Below, in pieces: positions 27,934-38,134 of a stretch of DNA of 64,000 nucleotides (position 1 is its first letter; every line of letters begins with the position of its first letter). Below the pieces are notes generated by a model. The model saw only the letters and a program-made list of their open reading frames with translations. It was not told the origin of the DNA and did no database searches. The stretch is from Actinoplanes octamycinicus (GTDB lineage Bacteria > Actinomycetota > Actinomycetes > Mycobacteriales > Micromonosporaceae): positions 4,383,501 to 4,447,500 of the forward strand of contig NZ_JACHNB010000001.1 of NCBI RefSeq assembly GCF_014205225.1, read 5' to 3'. The position numbers and the translations under genes are program-made.

Positions 27934-30702
27934 TCAGCCGCGGGCGACCAGGCGGTCGAAGGCGGCCGGCAAGGCGTTGCGGCCGCTGAGGTTCAGTTTT
28001 CGATACACCCTGGTCAGATGCTGTTCTACGGTGCTCATCGTGATGTAGAGCTTGGTAGCGATCTCCCGGTTGGTGTGCCCGGCCGCGGCGAGGGTGGCGA
28101 CTCGGTGTTCCGCGTAGCTGAGGGCCGGATGCCCGTCGAGCTCGGTCACCGGGCCCTCGTGGGTGGCCCCGTCCGAGCCGGAGGACTCCGCCACCAGTCG
28201 TTCGAGCAAGGGGATCACCCGCGGCTCCTCGCCCGGGCGGTCCGCCTGCCGGGACGTGGTCCGTATCCGGCGATGCTCCCGGATCGACCGGTACGCCTCC
28301 CCGAGATCGGACAGCGTGCACGACAGTTCGGCCCGGTCCGTATCCGGAGCCGGTCGTGCCGGGGCCGGGCGATAGCGGCTGTCGGAGACCGGGCTGTGAT
28401 GCCTCAGCATGGTGCCGAACCCGCGAGCCGGCTGTGCGCCGGTCCGGCGGCTCTGTTGCGGCCGGTTCAGCCGTGCGTTGGCCCGGCTCGCGGCGGCCCG
28501 CCAGGGAACCAGTGTGGCCAGGTCGATGCCCCAAGCCCGCATCAGCTCACCGCAGCGGAGAAAATCGGCGAGCGCGGCCTGCGGGCGGTCGGCGGCCAGG
28601 TGGAACTCACCTCGGGCGTACAGGTAGTGCAGGCCGTATCGCGTCCCGAGCATCTCCTGGGGAAGCGGGCGGCCGGCGTACTCGGCAGCCGCGGTCAGGT
28701 CACCGCTGATGGTGGCGGCGAGCAGCAGCACCGAGATCGGACCGGCCACGGCGACTCCCCAAGCCGGCTCCGGCAGGTGCCGCAGGGCGAGCCGCGCTTG
28801 GGTCACCGCCGTGGTGAGGTCGCCGTGTCGCAGCGCTGTCTCGGCATGCAGCCCGGCAAGCCGCGCCCGCCACGCCGCGCTGCCGGTGCGCGCGGCCCGG
28901 TCCAGCATGACCTCACCGGCCGCCGCGGCCCGGCCCAGCTCATCTGAATAGATCAGGGCGAGTAGAGCGGATTCGACGTCCTCGAAGGCAGCCGACGTCG
29001 GCTCCGCGGCCTGCAGCAGGCGCTCGGCGGCGATCGGGTCTTGACTGTCGGCCTGCTGGGTGAGCACCCGGTGCAGGATCGCCGGGCCGGTCCGCTGATA
29101 CGCCCGCGGGCCGGGCTCGGGATAGCCCAGGTGGTCGACCAGTGCGGGGTAGGAGACCGCGATCAGCAGGCGCAGGTCCTGGAGATCCGCCGGGTGGAGG
29201 TCGCCGGTGCGTTCGCCGACAAGCGTGACTGCCTCCACCGCGTCCGCGTAGTGGCTCTGCCGCAGCAGGTAACGCAGCATGGCAGCGGTGTACGCGCCGC
29301 CGGAGCGGATCTCTTGCAGCGCGCCGCGCACGTTGGCCGTGCACCTGGCCATGCTGAATGCGGCGAGCTGCCACTCGACCCCGGTCAACCGAACCAGGAT
29401 GCCGGCCAGTCGCCGGTCGTCGGCGCCCTGTGCCCGGGCCTGTTCCAGGCAGCGGTGCGCGAAGTCGGCGTCGTCGGCGATCGCCTCGTCGGCGGCCTGG
29501 CACAGGACATCGACCATCGGATCCGGCCCGGATCCGGCAGCCAGCAGGTGCCGGGCGACCCGCCGGGCGCTCGCGCCCCGAGTGTGCAGCAGCTGCGCAG
29601 CCCGGCGGTTGAGCCCGGCGGTTTCGCTGGTCGCCACATCGTCCAGGACGGCGTCGCGGACGGCGGGGGACACCGGCTTGTCGTGCCGGGTGAGCCCGGC
29701 CCGGTCGAGCTCGGCGAGCAGACGCACCACCCGGTCCGGGGCGAGACCGATCAGATGCGAGACCAACTCCGTCGAGCTGGACTCGCCGAGCACGGCTGCG
29801 GCCCGGGCAGCCCGGGTGACCGTCTCGTCGTAGCGGCCCAGGCAGGTCAGCACAGCGTGCTGGAAACGATCGCCGTACCCCAGCGTGGCCCGGTGGGCCA
29901 CGTCAGGGCTGTCGGCCGGCGCCGCCTCGCAGTCGTCGAGCAGCGCCTGCAGCAGGGTCGGGTTGCCGCCGCTGACGCTGTGGCACCGAGCGCTCAGGGC
30001 GTCATCGGGCGTGCCCGTCCGTTGCGCCACGACCCGGCCCACGCCGGCGCGGGACAGCAGCTCGAGCTGGATGCGTTGGTCGGCGGCTCCTCGCAGCCGG
30101 CTGCCGAGCGAGCCGTCCTGGGCGGTCGGCAGATCGCTGACTACCAGGAGGATGCGGCGTCCGTCGAGTCGCCGGGCGAGCGCCACCAGACACTCCAGCG
30201 ACTCGGTGTCGGCCTGGCCGATGTCGTCGACGCAGATCAGCAGCGGGGCTTGGACGGCCAGTTCGAGCAGGATCGTGCTGAGGTCCTCGGACGACGGCCG
30301 GCTCTCGACGGGCGGTCCGGCATCACAGTCCGTATCGGTCAGGTACGGAACAGCGAACCGTGGAGTGGCCGGCCCGGCGAAGGCCTCGGTCATCAGCTGG
30401 CCGAGCACGCCCAGCGGGAAATCGGCCTCGCTGCTTGAGCTCGCGGCGAACAGCACGGTCGCGCCGGAATCGGCGGCGTCGGCGCACAGGGCGGCCAGCA
30501 GGGCGGTCCGGCCACTACCGGCCGGACCGGTGACCGCGACCAGGCTGCCACGTCCCCGGCCGGCCGCGGCGAGCCGATCGCGGAGCGCCCGGCCCGGGTC
30601 CTCTCGTTCGACCAGTACATGCAAGTGTGACAACTGATCCCCCGTACCATGAACTTCTCTCGGCCTTGCCTTTTGGGCGCGACCATTGCCAAATGTTTCC
30701 AT
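27934..30702 (-). CDS. LAL-family LuxR transcriptional regulator (second copy)
   Basis: The start is uncertain: ATG at 30702 is shown; the frame is open to 30828, and a TTG at 30633 has GGGGGA four bases upstream. From 30702 it has about 922 residues: an AAA-like NTPase, a TPR-like middle and a C-terminal LuxR HTH (LSYAEHRVATLAAAGHTNREIA, then ITMSTVEQHLTRVYRKL). The Walker A motif reads GPAGSGRTA, with Arg (codon 30508-30510) in place of the essential Lys; Walker B LICVDDIGQAD is present. ATP use may therefore be altered. Its HTH resembles that of the first LAL, so they may share target boxes or compete for them. The stretch near residues 780-840 diverges from the first copy but stays in frame. 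Confidence 0.9.
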   Translation of the reverse strand: METFGNGRAQKARPREVHGTGDQLSHLHVLVEREDPGRALRDRLAAAGRGRGSLVAVTGPAGSGRTALLAALCADAADSGATVLFAASSSSEADFPLGVLGQLMTEAFAGPATPRFAVPYLTDTDCDAGPPVESRPSSEDLSTILLELAVQAPLLICVDDIGQADTESLECLVALARRLDGRRILLVVSDLPTAQDGSLGSRLRGAADQRIQLELLSRAGVGRVVAQRTGTPDDALSARCHSVSGGNPTLLQALLDDCEAAPADSPDVAHRATLGYGDRFQHAVLTCLGRYDETVTRAARAAAVLGESSSTELVSHLIGLAPDRVVRLLAELDRAGLTRHDKPVSPAVRDAVLDDVATSETAGLNRRAAQLLHTRGASARRVARHLLAAGSGPDPMVDVLCQAADEAIADDADFAHRCLEQARAQGADDRRLAGILVRLTGVEWQLAAFSMARCTANVRGALQEIRSGGAYTAAMLRYLLRQSHYADAVEAVTLVGERTGDLHPADLQDLRLLIAVSYPALVDHLGYPEPGPRAYQRTGPAILHRVLTQQADSQDPIAAERLLQAAEPTSAAFEDVESALLALIYSDELGRAAAAGEVMLDRAARTGSAAWRARLAGLHAETALRHGDLTTAVTQARLALRHLPEPAWGVAVAGPISVLLLAATISGDLTAAAEYAGRPLPQEMLGTRYGLHYLYARGEFHLAADRPQAALADFLRCGELMRAWGIDLATLVPWRAAASRANARLNRPQQSRRTGAQPARGFGTMLRHHSPVSDSRYRPAPARPAPDTDRAELSCTLSDLGEAYRSIREHRRIRTTSRQADRPGEEPRVIPLLERLVAESSGSDGATHEGPVTELDGHPALSYAEHRVATLAAAGHTNREIATKLYITMSTVEQHLTRVYRKLNLSGRNALPAAFDRLVARG

Positions 30703-30971
30703 CCCGTTAAGCGGGACCTGGGCTTCGCCTTCCTTGCGGTGTGAGGAATGGCGGAACGACCAGGAACCTAGCACGCGAATAGTTCGTTCGGGTGATCCAG
30801 AACATTTGACAGAGTGATGCCACGGCAAGATCGAGATTGCGATTCGACTGCACAGAGTGGGTCTGGGGCGCGGTCGCTGCTCGCATCGCTATTCACTGTG
30901 ATGAATAGCACTCCTGTGTCCGGCCTCCTCGCGGCGCCGCTGAGCAGGCGCTCTGTCGGCGTTCCGGCCGG

Positions 30972-30979
30972 TAGGGGTT
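30972..30979 (+). promoter_or_regulatory. Cluster motif TAGGGGTT in the gap before the second LAL gene
   Basis: An exact TAGGGGTT lies in the 30829-31097 gap, facing away from the LAL gene. No convincing plus-strand gene follows; a 12-codon ORF (31040-31078) is the only candidate. It could act on the LAL gene in reverse. The rest of the gap shows no gene. Confidence 0.45.
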
Positions 30980-31097
30980 GCCTCGCGAAGCGAGTTGTGA
31001 TTAGCGGCCGCGCGGAGCCTGCGGATGCTCGGCGAGAGCATGAATTTGTTCCGCAAGACAATCATCGTGGGCGATTGATAATGGCACGATGCAAATT

Positions 31098-31757
31098 TCA
31101 GGCGTGGACCGTCACCGCGGTCAGCATGAGATCTCCGCGGACCAGCCAGCGCCCCGTGAAACCGGTCAGAGCGGGCCCGCCGTCGAGCCGATCTCCCGGG
31201 ACGCGCAGACGCGCGGAGAACTCCGCGGCGAACGGGTCGATGCTCAGCTCCGCCTCGTCGAATCCGAGCATCCGCCCGGTCAATGGGAACCATGCCTTGA
31301 ACACGGACTCCTTGGCGCTGAACAGTAGCCGGTCCCAGCGGATCGCTGGATACCGCAGGGCGAGCCCGGCCAGCCGGCGCCGTTCGGCGGGCAGCGACAC
31401 CGCCTCCAGGATCCCCTCGGGCAGCGGCGCGTGCGGCTCGGCGTCGATACCCAGCGAGGTCAGATCGGTGCGGGCGGCCACGGCGGCACCCCGGTACCCG
31501 GCACAGTGCGTGATGCTGCCGATCACCCCGGACGGCCACACCGGATCGCGCCCCGGCCCGGCCGGGATCGGCACGGGCGCGAAGCCCAACTGGGTCAACG
31601 CCTCACGGGCACAACGCCGGGCGGTCACGAACTCGCGCCGCCGAGACTCCACGGACCGGCCGACCGACGCCTCCTCGCCGGGGAACACCGGTTCGCCGGT
31701 CCGATCGGAGAACGCTTCGGCGACGCACACATCGGCCGGAAGGATCTCGCCGATCAT
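31098..31757 (-). CDS. 4'-phosphopantetheinyl transferase (Sfp/EntD type)
   Basis: The ATG at 31757 overlaps the stop of the metallophosphoesterase (ATGA), so they are translationally coupled; readings that extend upstream lie within that gene. The 219-residue product shows the family motifs in order: GSITHCAGYRGAAVA (78-93), LGIDAEPHAPLPEG (102-115) with the Mg-binding Asp and Glu, and FSAKESVFKAW (146-156). It transfers the phosphopantetheine arm of CoA to the carrier-protein Ser (such as those at 1856, 6638 and 12202) and would be needed to activate the PKS. Adjacency to a metallophosphoesterase is common for this subfamily in actinomycetes. Confidence 0.95.
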   Translation of the reverse strand: MIGEILPADVCVAEAFSDRTGEPVFPGEEASVGRSVESRRREFVTARRCAREALTQLGFAPVPIPAGPGRDPVWPSGVIGSITHCAGYRGAAVAARTDLTSLGIDAEPHAPLPEGILEAVSLPAERRRLAGLALRYPAIRWDRLLFSAKESVFKAWFPLTGRMLGFDEAELSIDPFAAEFSARLRVPGDRLDGGPALTGFTGRWLVRGDLMLTAVTVHA

Positions 31758-32602
31758 GACGCGTACTCCGGCGCCGCCAGGACGGTGCGCAGCACGGTGG
31801 GGTGCTCGCCCCGGCGGGGCAGCCACTCCCGCGGATAGCCCAGCGAGACCTCCTCGAACCGAACACCGTCGTAGTGGGTGGTCCGCGGGATGTGCAGATG
31901 GCCGTAGACGGCGACCTCGGCACGGAACCGCACGTGCCAGTCCGCGGTCCGTTCGGTGCCGCACCACTGCGCGAACTCGGGATGGCGCAGCACCGCGGTG
32001 GGCTGCCGGACCAGCGGCCAGTGGCTGACCAGGACGGTCCGCATCCCCGGATCGCAGGCTTGGAGCCGGCGTTCGGTCGCGGCGAGACGGGCCCGGCACC
32101 ACGCCTCGCGGCTGGGGTACGGATCCGGGTGCAGCATCATCTCGTCGCTGCAGACCACCCCGGTCTGGTACGCGTACCGCAGCGACTCGGCCTTGGTCCG
32201 CGTTCCCGGCGCCCGGAAGGTGTAGTCGTAGAGCAGGAAGAGCGGTGCGATCACCAGCGGACCATCCGGGCCTGGCCAGACGGCATAGTCGTCCTCGGGC
32301 GTCAGCACACCCCATTCCTGCACGGCGGCCACCAACGCGCGATACCGGCCTTCGCCCCGCAACGTCACCGGATCCTGCGGGTGCGTCCAAAGCTCGTGGT
32401 TGCCCGGAGTCCAGATCACCCGGGCGAAGCGCCGGCTGAGCATCCGCAGCACATCCACCACGTCGTCGAACAGCTCGCCGACGTCACCGGCGACGAGCAG
32501 CCAGTCCTGATCGGACCGCGGCTGCAGCGCGTCGGCGAGCCGGCGGTTCTGCGGGTACGTCACGTGCAGGTCGCTGACGGCGAACAGCGTTCCGGCGCTC
32601 AT
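31754..32602 (-). CDS. Metallophosphoesterase (calcineurin-like)
   Basis: The ATG at 32602 is chosen over a GTG at 32611 because TACGGT lies 7 nt upstream and would give a leaderless message starting at this ATG; no Shine-Dalgarno is visible. The 282 residues carry the five metal-binding blocks: SDLHVTYP (about 11), AGDVGE (about 39), PGNHELW (about 67), LVSHWPL (about 176) and VYGHLHIPRTTHY (about 233). The substrate is unknown. The ATGA coupling to the phosphopantetheinyl transferase hints at a CoA- or carrier-protein-related phosphate ester, but this is inference. Confidence 0.93.
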   Translation of the reverse strand: MSAGTLFAVSDLHVTYPQNRRLADALQPRSDQDWLLVAGDVGELFDDVVDVLRMLSRRFARVIWTPGNHELWTHPQDPVTLRGEGRYRALVAAVQEWGVLTPEDDYAVWPGPDGPLVIAPLFLLYDYTFRAPGTRTKAESLRYAYQTGVVCSDEMMLHPDPYPSREAWCRARLAATERRLQACDPGMRTVLVSHWPLVRQPTAVLRHPEFAQWCGTERTADWHVRFRAEVAVYGHLHIPRTTHYDGVRFEEVSLGYPREWLPRRGEHPTVLRTVLAAPEYAS

Positions 32603-32604
32603 GG

Positions 32605-32701
32605 CGGACACCGTAGGCAGCCACCGGCACCGACGGCCATCACCCCTACCCGGGTCAGGGGTTCACACCGGGTGAGATGTGGCTCGGCCCGCCGTTATGT
32701 T
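32605..32701. promoter_or_regulatory. Divergent promoters with an inverted pair of cluster motifs
   Basis: TAGGGGTG on the minus strand (32648-32641) is followed after about 25 nt by TACGGT, which ends 7 nt before the metallophosphoesterase ATG. CAGGGGTT on the plus strand (32656-32663) precedes TATGTT (32696-32701), which ends 6 nt before the mutA ATG. Both messages look leaderless. Confidence 0.55.
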
Positions 32702-32707
32702 CGGCCC

Positions 32708-34564
32708 ATGATCGTGCCGTCGCCGGAGTCCCCGGGCCGGACCACCGCCACGCCGCAGTTTCCGCCCCGTACCACCGCGGACTGGCGCCGGACCGCCCTG
32801 CTCGTGCTGCAGCGCGCCGGCCGAGCGGACGAGCGAACGAGCGCCGACCAGGTCGACGCATTGCTGGCCACGACCAGCCCGGAGGGCATCCGGTCGGCGC
32901 CGCTCTACACCGTGGCCGACGCGCTGCCGGACCCCGGGATTCCCGGGCGGTTCCCGTTCGTGCGGGGCGGCCGGCCGGTGGACCAGAGCGTCGGCGGCTG
33001 GGATGTCCGGCAGCGGTACGCCGACCCGGACCCGGCCAGCACGCGCGACGCACTGCTAGCCGATCTGCGGCACGGCGTGACCTCGCTGTGGCTGGTGCTG
33101 GGCGAGGCCGGCCTGCCGGTTGACGCTCTCAGCGAGGTGCTGGCCCCGGTTCAGCTCGACCAGGCCGGCCTGGTGCTGGACGCCGGGAACGAGGCTGCCG
33201 AGGCGGTCGAAGCCTGGCTACGGATCGCTCCGGCCGGCGCCCACGGCAGCCTGGGACTCGACCCGCTCGGTGTCCGGGCCCGGCTCGGCCGGCCGGCCCG
33301 GACCGATCCGGCAGAGGCCGCGGCCCTGGCGCTGCGCTGCGCGACCAGGCACCCCGGGATGCGCACGTTCACCGTCGATGCGACCGTCCACCATGACGCC
33401 GGCGCCGGTGACGCCGAGGAGCTGGGGTTCGCGCTGGCCACCGGTGTGGAGTACCTGCGGGCGCTGACCGCGGCCGGGTTCGACGTCGCTTCGGCTCTCG
33501 ACCGGCTGGAGTTCCGGTACGCGGCTACCGCCGACCAGTTCGCCACCATCGCCAAGTTTCGCGCCGCCCGCCGGTTGTGGGCCCGGGTCGCGCAGGTCTG
33601 CGGGGTGCCCGCCGCCGGAGCACAGCGGCAGCACGCGGTCACGTCGGCAGCGATGATGACCGTCCGTGCCCCGTGGTCGAACCTGCTGCGCACCACGATC
33701 GCCACCTTCGCCGCCGGGATCGGCGGCGCTGACGCGATCACCGTCCAGCCGTTCGACCTCAGCCTCGGCCTGCCCGGCGCGGACGCCCGTCGGCTGGCCC
33801 GCAACACACACGCCGTGCTCCTGGACGAGGCCGGCTTGGCGCGGGTCGCCGACCCTGCCGGAGGCTCCTGGTATGTCGAGCGGCTGACCGCTGACCTGGC
33901 CGCCGCGGCCTGGGATCGGTTCACCGAGATCGAACGGGCCGGTGGTATGGAGGCCGCCCTGGACAGCGGGATGATCGCCGACCGGCTGGCAGAGACCTGG
34001 GATCGCCGGCACGTCGCCATCAGCAGCCGAGCCGCGCCGATCATCGGGGTGACCGAGTTCCCGGACCTCGACGAGCAGCTACCGCTGCGCGTTCCGGCCC
34101 CGGCCGGGCTCGCCGGCGGGCTGCCTCGGCACCGCTACGCCGAGACGTTCGAGGCGCTGCGCGACCGGGCCGAGATGCACACCGCGGCGACCGGGCGGCG
34201 ACCCACCGTCTTCCTGGCCACGCTGGGCCCACCGGCGGTGCACAACGCCCGGGCGGCCTTCGCGGCCGGCCTGTTCGCCGCCGGTGGCATCGCGGTACTG
34301 CGCGACGAGACCGGCGACGCCCCGGCGGACCTGGCCGCCGCGTTCCGCGCCAGTGGCCTCTCGATCGTCTGCCTGTGCTCTTCGGACAAGCGGTACGCCG
34401 AGGACGCCGGCCGGGTCGCGGCCGCCCTCGCCGCAGCCGGCGCGCGGCGGGTCTGGATGGCCGGGCGACCCGGCCCCTACGAGGCCGTCAATTCTTACTT
34501 GTACGCGGGATGCGACGCCGTGGACGTGCTGCGCACCACGCTGAGCGACCTCGAGGTGGCCTGA
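32708..34564 (+). CDS. mutA: Methylmalonyl-CoA mutase small subunit
   Basis: The ATG at 32708 gives 618 residues, the usual size of the beta chain. The mutase TIM-barrel half is recognisable ([77 protein letters not shown]). The C-terminal Rossmann part lacks the DxHxxG cobalamin motif, as expected for the non-catalytic chain. It pairs with MutB to interconvert succinyl-CoA and methylmalonyl-CoA, an extender-unit source. It has no Shine-Dalgarno sequence and probably starts a leaderless mutA-mutB-meaB transcript. Its stop overlaps the mutB start (TGATG). Confidence 0.95.
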   Translation: MIVPSPESPGRTTATPQFPPRTTADWRRTALLVLQRAGRADERTSADQVDALLATTSPEGIRSAPLYTVADALPDPGIPGRFPFVRGGRPVDQSVGGWDVRQRYADPDPASTRDALLADLRHGVTSLWLVLGEAGLPVDALSEVLAPVQLDQAGLVLDAGNEAAEAVEAWLRIAPAGAHGSLGLDPLGVRARLGRPARTDPAEAAALALRCATRHPGMRTFTVDATVHHDAGAGDAEELGFALATGVEYLRALTAAGFDVASALDRLEFRYAATADQFATIAKFRAARRLWARVAQVCGVPAAGAQRQHAVTSAAMMTVRAPWSNLLRTTIATFAAGIGGADAITVQPFDLSLGLPGADARRLARNTHAVLLDEAGLARVADPAGGSWYVERLTADLAAAAWDRFTEIERAGGMEAALDSGMIADRLAETWDRRHVAISSRAAPIIGVTEFPDLDEQLPLRVPAPAGLAGGLPRHRYAETFEALRDRAEMHTAATGRRPTVFLATLGPPAVHNARAAFAAGLFAAGGIAVLRDETGDAPADLAAAFRASGLSIVCLCSSDKRYAEDAGRVAAALAAAGARRVWMAGRPGPYEAVNSYLYAGCDAVDVLRTTLSDLEVA

Positions 34565-36735
34565 TGATCCCGGATTTCTCCACCGTCGGCCTGGGCGAGC
34601 CCCGTTCCGAGGATGCCGCGCCGTCGGCGGTGCCGGCCCGGCCGACGCCCGAGGGCATCCCGGTCAAGCCCTTGTACACCGCGGACGACCTGGCCGGGAT
34701 CGACTTCCTGGATTCGCTGCCCGGCTTCGCCCCGTTCGTTCGCGGCCCCTACCCGACGATGTACACCACCCGCCCGTGGACGATCCGGCAGTACGCCGGC
34801 TTCTCCACCGCGGAAGAGTCCAACCAGTTCTACCGCCGCAACCTGGCCGGCGGTCAGAAAGGTCTGTCGGTCGCCTTCGATCTGGCCACCCACCGCGGTT
34901 ACGACTCCGACCACCCGCGGGTCAGCGGTGACGTCGGCATGGCCGGAGTCGCCATCGACTCCATCCTCGACATGCGTGAGCTGTTCGACGGCATCCCGCT
35001 GGACCGGATGAGCGTCTCGATGACCATGAACGGCGCGGTCCTGCCGATCCTGGCGCTGTACATTGTGGCGGCTGAGGAGCAGGGAGTGGCGCCGGAGCAG
35101 CTGTCCGGAACCATCCAGAACGACATCCTCAAGGAGTTCATGGTCCGCAACACTTACATCTACCCGCCCGGGCCGTCGATGCAGGTGGTCTCGGACATCT
35201 TCGCCTATACGTCGGCCAGGATGCCGCGGTACAACTCGATCTCCATCTCCGGGTACCACATGCAGGAGGCCGGGGCCACCGCCGACCTGGAGCTGGCGTA
35301 CACGCTCGCCGACGGTCTGGAATACCTGCGCGCCGGGATCGCCGCCGGGCTGGACGTCGACGCGTTCGCGCCCCGCCTGTCGTTCTTCTGGGGTGTCGGG
35401 ATGAACTACTTCATGGAGGTCGCCAAGCTGCGCGCCGCCCGGCTGCTCTGGGCTGGGCTGGTCCAGCAGTTCGGGGCCACCGATCCGAAATCGCTGAGCC
35501 TTCGCGCGCATTGCCAGACCTCGGGCTGGTCACTGACCGCCCAGGACCCCTGGAACAACGTGATCCGGACCGGTCTGGAGGCGATGGCCGCGGTGCAGGG
35601 TCAGACCCAGTCGCTGCACACCAACGCGCTCGACGAGGCGCTCGCTCTGCCGACCGATTTCTCCGCCCGGATCGCGCGCAACACCCAGTTGCTGCTGCAA
35701 CAGGAATCCGGCGCGACCAGCGTGATCGATCCGTGGGGCGGCAGCTACTACGTCGAGCGACTCACCCACGATCTGGCGCGCCGGGCCACCACACATCTGG
35801 ACGAGATCGCCGCGGCCGGCGGAATGACGCAAGCGATCTCCGAAGGCATCCCGAAGCTGCGGATCGAGGAGGCCGCGGCCCGTACCCAGGCTCGCATCGA
35901 CTCCGGCCGGCAGCCGGTCATCGGGGTCAACAAGAATCTCGCCCCGGAGGAGAGGCGGCTCGACGTTCTCAAGGTCGACAACGCGGCGGTGCGAGCCGGT
36001 CAGCTGGCGAAACTACGACGGCTGCGCTCGGAACGAGACGGTGCCGCGGTCACCGCAGCGCTCGGAGCGCTCGCTGACGCGGCCCGCGCGGCTCTTGCGA
36101 ATCGGCGTGGGTCCGGGCTCGACCAGAACCTGCTCGCCCTGGCGATCGACGCGGCCCGGAACAAGGCCACGGTCGGGGAGATCTCCGCGGCTCTGGAGGA
36201 GGTCTTCGGACGTTACGCCGCCAACCCGCGTACTGTCTCCGGCGTCTATCGATCCGAGGCCGGACCCGAGGCCGGCCTGGAGCGGACCCGGTCCGCGGCG
36301 GACGCGTTCGCCGCGGCCGAAGGCCGCCGGCCGCGGATCCTGATCGCCAAGATGGGCCAGGACGGGCACGACCGCGGCCAGAAGGTGATCGCCTCCGCGT
36401 TCGCCGACCTTGGTTTCGACGTGGACGTCGGCCCGCTGTTCAGCACCCCCGCCGAGGTCGCGCGCCAGGCCATCGACGCGGACGTGCACATCGTCGGGGT
36501 CAACTCGCTCGCCGCCGGCCATCTCACCCTGGTGCCGGCGCTGCGCGACGAACTGGCCGCCCTCGGCCGGGGCGACATCATGATCGTGGTCGGTGGCGTC
36601 ATCCCGCCGCAGGACGTCGACGCTCTGGTCGAGGCCGGGGCGACTGCGGTCTTCGGCCCCGGTACTGTCCTCGGCACGGCCGCCGGCGACCTGCTCACCG
36701 CATTGGCTCGATCACTCGGACACCCGGCGGGATGA
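34564..36735 (+). CDS. mutB: Methylmalonyl-CoA mutase large (catalytic) subunit
   Basis: 723 residues from the ATG overlapping the mutA stop; in-frame readings further upstream lie inside mutA. The TIM barrel is highly conserved ([96 protein letters not shown]). The C-terminal cobalamin domain has [13 protein letters not shown], containing DxHxxG with the lower-axial His, then [14 protein letters not shown] and [12 protein letters not shown]. It uses adenosylcobalamin to rearrange succinyl-CoA and (R)-methylmalonyl-CoA. Cytoplasmic; partner of MutA, with MeaB as its protective GTPase. Confidence 0.97.
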   Translation: MIPDFSTVGLGEPRSEDAAPSAVPARPTPEGIPVKPLYTADDLAGIDFLDSLPGFAPFVRGPYPTMYTTRPWTIRQYAGFSTAEESNQFYRRNLAGGQKGLSVAFDLATHRGYDSDHPRVSGDVGMAGVAIDSILDMRELFDGIPLDRMSVSMTMNGAVLPILALYIVAAEEQGVAPEQLSGTIQNDILKEFMVRNTYIYPPGPSMQVVSDIFAYTSARMPRYNSISISGYHMQEAGATADLELAYTLADGLEYLRAGIAAGLDVDAFAPRLSFFWGVGMNYFMEVAKLRAARLLWAGLVQQFGATDPKSLSLRAHCQTSGWSLTAQDPWNNVIRTGLEAMAAVQGQTQSLHTNALDEALALPTDFSARIARNTQLLLQQESGATSVIDPWGGSYYVERLTHDLARRATTHLDEIAAAGGMTQAISEGIPKLRIEEAAARTQARIDSGRQPVIGVNKNLAPEERRLDVLKVDNAAVRAGQLAKLRRLRSERDGAAVTAALGALADAARAALANRRGSGLDQNLLALAIDAARNKATVGEISAALEEVFGRYAANPRTVSGVYRSEAGPEAGLERTRSAADAFAAAEGRRPRILIAKMGQDGHDRGQKVIASAFADLGFDVDVGPLFSTPAEVARQAIDADVHIVGVNSLAAGHLTLVPALRDELAALGRGDIMIVVGGVIPPQDVDALVEAGATAVFGPGTVLGTAAGDLLTALARSLGHPAG

Positions 36736-37748
36736 CCAGCGGCCGGCCCGTCGATGTCGAGCAGTACGCGGCCGGGGTGCGAGCCGGCGCCCCGGCATGG
36801 GTCTCCCGCGCCATCACGCTCGTGGAGTCGGTCCGACCGGATCACCGCTCCGCCGCGCAACGGCTGCTGACGCTTCTACAAGCCACACCCGCCGCCGCCG
36901 TCCGGGTCGGCGTGACCGGTGTCCCCGGCGCCGGCAAGTCGACCTTCATCGACGCGCTCGGCAGCCGACTGGTCGAGAACGGCCACCGGGTCGCGGTACT
37001 CGCGGTGGACCCGTCGTCGACCCGCACCGGCGGAAGCGTCTTGGGGGACCGGACCCGGATGGCGCGGTTGAGTGCGCATCCCGCGGCGTTCGTCCGGCCG
37101 TCACCCTCCGGCGGTACTCTGGGTGGCGTCGCCCGGGCGACCCGTGAGGCGATGGTCGTCGTGGAGGCGGCCGGCTACGACGTGGTGCTGGTCGAAAGCG
37201 TCGGCGTCGGGCAATCGGAGGTCGACCTGGCCGGGATGGTCGACACCATGCTACTGCTGACCCTGGCCGGCACCGGTGACCAGCTGCAGGGGATCAAGAG
37301 GGGGATCCTGGAGTCGGCCGACATCATCGCGGTGAACAAGTCCGACGGACCCAACCTGGCCGGCGCGCGCCTGGCGGCCCGTGAACTGGCGGTGGCGTTG
37401 CGTCTGCTCACCAACCACACCACCAGCTCCTGGCGGCCACCGGTCCTCACCTGCAGCGCTCGGGAGAACACCGGCATCGCGGAGATCTGGCGATCAGTGA
37501 CCGAGCATCATGCCCGATCCGCCGCCTCGGGTGAGCTCTCCGCTCGACGCGAACGCCAGCGGGTGGACTGGTTGTGGGCCTTGGTCCGCGACGGACTCGC
37601 TGAGCTGCTGACCGAAAATCCCGTTGTCCGACGCGAGGCTAGCGCCATGGAATCCGAGGTGGCCGCGGGCAAGTTGCCTCCGGCGACAGCGGCCGAGCGG
37701 ATCCTGGCAGCGCTCCACGGCAACTACCGCGCTGACGACGGCGAATGA
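36732..37748 (+). CDS. meaB: MeaB/ArgK-family G-protein chaperone of methylmalonyl-CoA mutase
   Basis: 338 residues, start overlapping the mutB stop (ATGA). The P-loop is [18 protein letters not shown] (about 57-74), followed by [19 protein letters not shown], the G3-like [16 protein letters not shown] and the G4 motif VNKSDG. This GTPase gates adenosylcobalamin loading and protects the mutase from inactivation. It completes the three-gene operon. Confidence 0.96.
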   Translation: MTSGRPVDVEQYAAGVRAGAPAWVSRAITLVESVRPDHRSAAQRLLTLLQATPAAAVRVGVTGVPGAGKSTFIDALGSRLVENGHRVAVLAVDPSSTRTGGSVLGDRTRMARLSAHPAAFVRPSPSGGTLGGVARATREAMVVVEAAGYDVVLVESVGVGQSEVDLAGMVDTMLLLTLAGTGDQLQGIKRGILESADIIAVNKSDGPNLAGARLAARELAVALRLLTNHTTSSWRPPVLTCSARENTGIAEIWRSVTEHHARSAASGELSARRERQRVDWLWALVRDGLAELLTENPVVRREASAMESEVAAGKLPPATAAERILAALHGNYRADDGE

Positions 37749-37892
37749 ACGGGTGGGCCGCGGTTGCAACAGCCGTGAGCGGCGGCGTTGTTGGGGACGG
37801 CCCAGCTGCGGTTCTCTGCGGTTCGCCTTCCGATGCTGACCGGATGGGCGCGAGTCCCGAATCAGAAGAAGCCCGACCGGAGGCGAGAAACA

Positions 37893-37938
37893 AACCCCCA
37901 TCGAGATCCACAGAATGTGAACGATCTCTTTGGGGGTT
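37893..37938 (-). terminator. Terminator hairpin at the left island junction
   Basis: Minus-strand hairpin with outer arms AACCCCCA/TGGGGGTT (37893-37900 with 37931-37938) and an inner perfect GAGATC/GATCTC stem, followed by TTTGTTT. It is probably the original terminator of the tRNA-Leu gene, now separated from it by the island. Confidence 0.65.
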
Positions 37939-37951
37939 AACGTGTCCGGAG
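37930..37951. other. Left attachment-site repeat (attL/attR-like)
   Basis: These 22 bp are identical to 47061-47082, whose last nine bases belong to the 3' end of tRNA-Leu. Here no tRNA body follows, so this is a displaced copy. The rest of 37749-38134 shows only a palindrome (38048-38073) and no convincing gene. Confidence 0.8.
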
Positions 37952-38047
37952 CCCAACACGTCGGATACGCACACCATTATTGCGGTCAGAGATCTGATCA
38001 TCGCAAGTTGAGGACGATCGCCTCCGGCGCTGTTCAATGCTGATGGT

Positions 38048-38073
38048 CGGCATGGCCTGCGGTTACCATGCCG
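38048..38073. promoter_or_regulatory. Perfect 8-bp palindrome upstream of the island membrane protein
   Basis: CGGCATGG (38048-38055) and CCATGCCG (38066-38073) flank a 10-nt spacer, 62 bp before the GTG at 38135. It could be an operator; no regulator is nearby. Confidence 0.35.
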
Positions 38074-38134
38074 TGTTAGGTGCAGACGCATACTGATATC
38101 CACGGGCCTCGCCGGATTCGCTGCACTGTGGCAG

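Noticed and set aside
28360..28560. A possible frameshift in the second LAL gene
   Set aside because: The stretch near residues 780-840 diverges from the first LAL, but alignment resumes in the same frame (CTLSDLGEAY) and no other frame gives a better match.
31040..31078. A 12-codon peptide after the TAGGGGTT box at 30972
   Set aside because: No ribosome-binding site and no family match; noted only as the sole plus-strand candidate downstream of that box.
37745..38011. A plus-strand frame overlapping the meaB stop by ATGA
   Set aside because: It runs through the terminator hairpin and the attachment repeat, has no recognisable motif and is composed of island-junction sequence.
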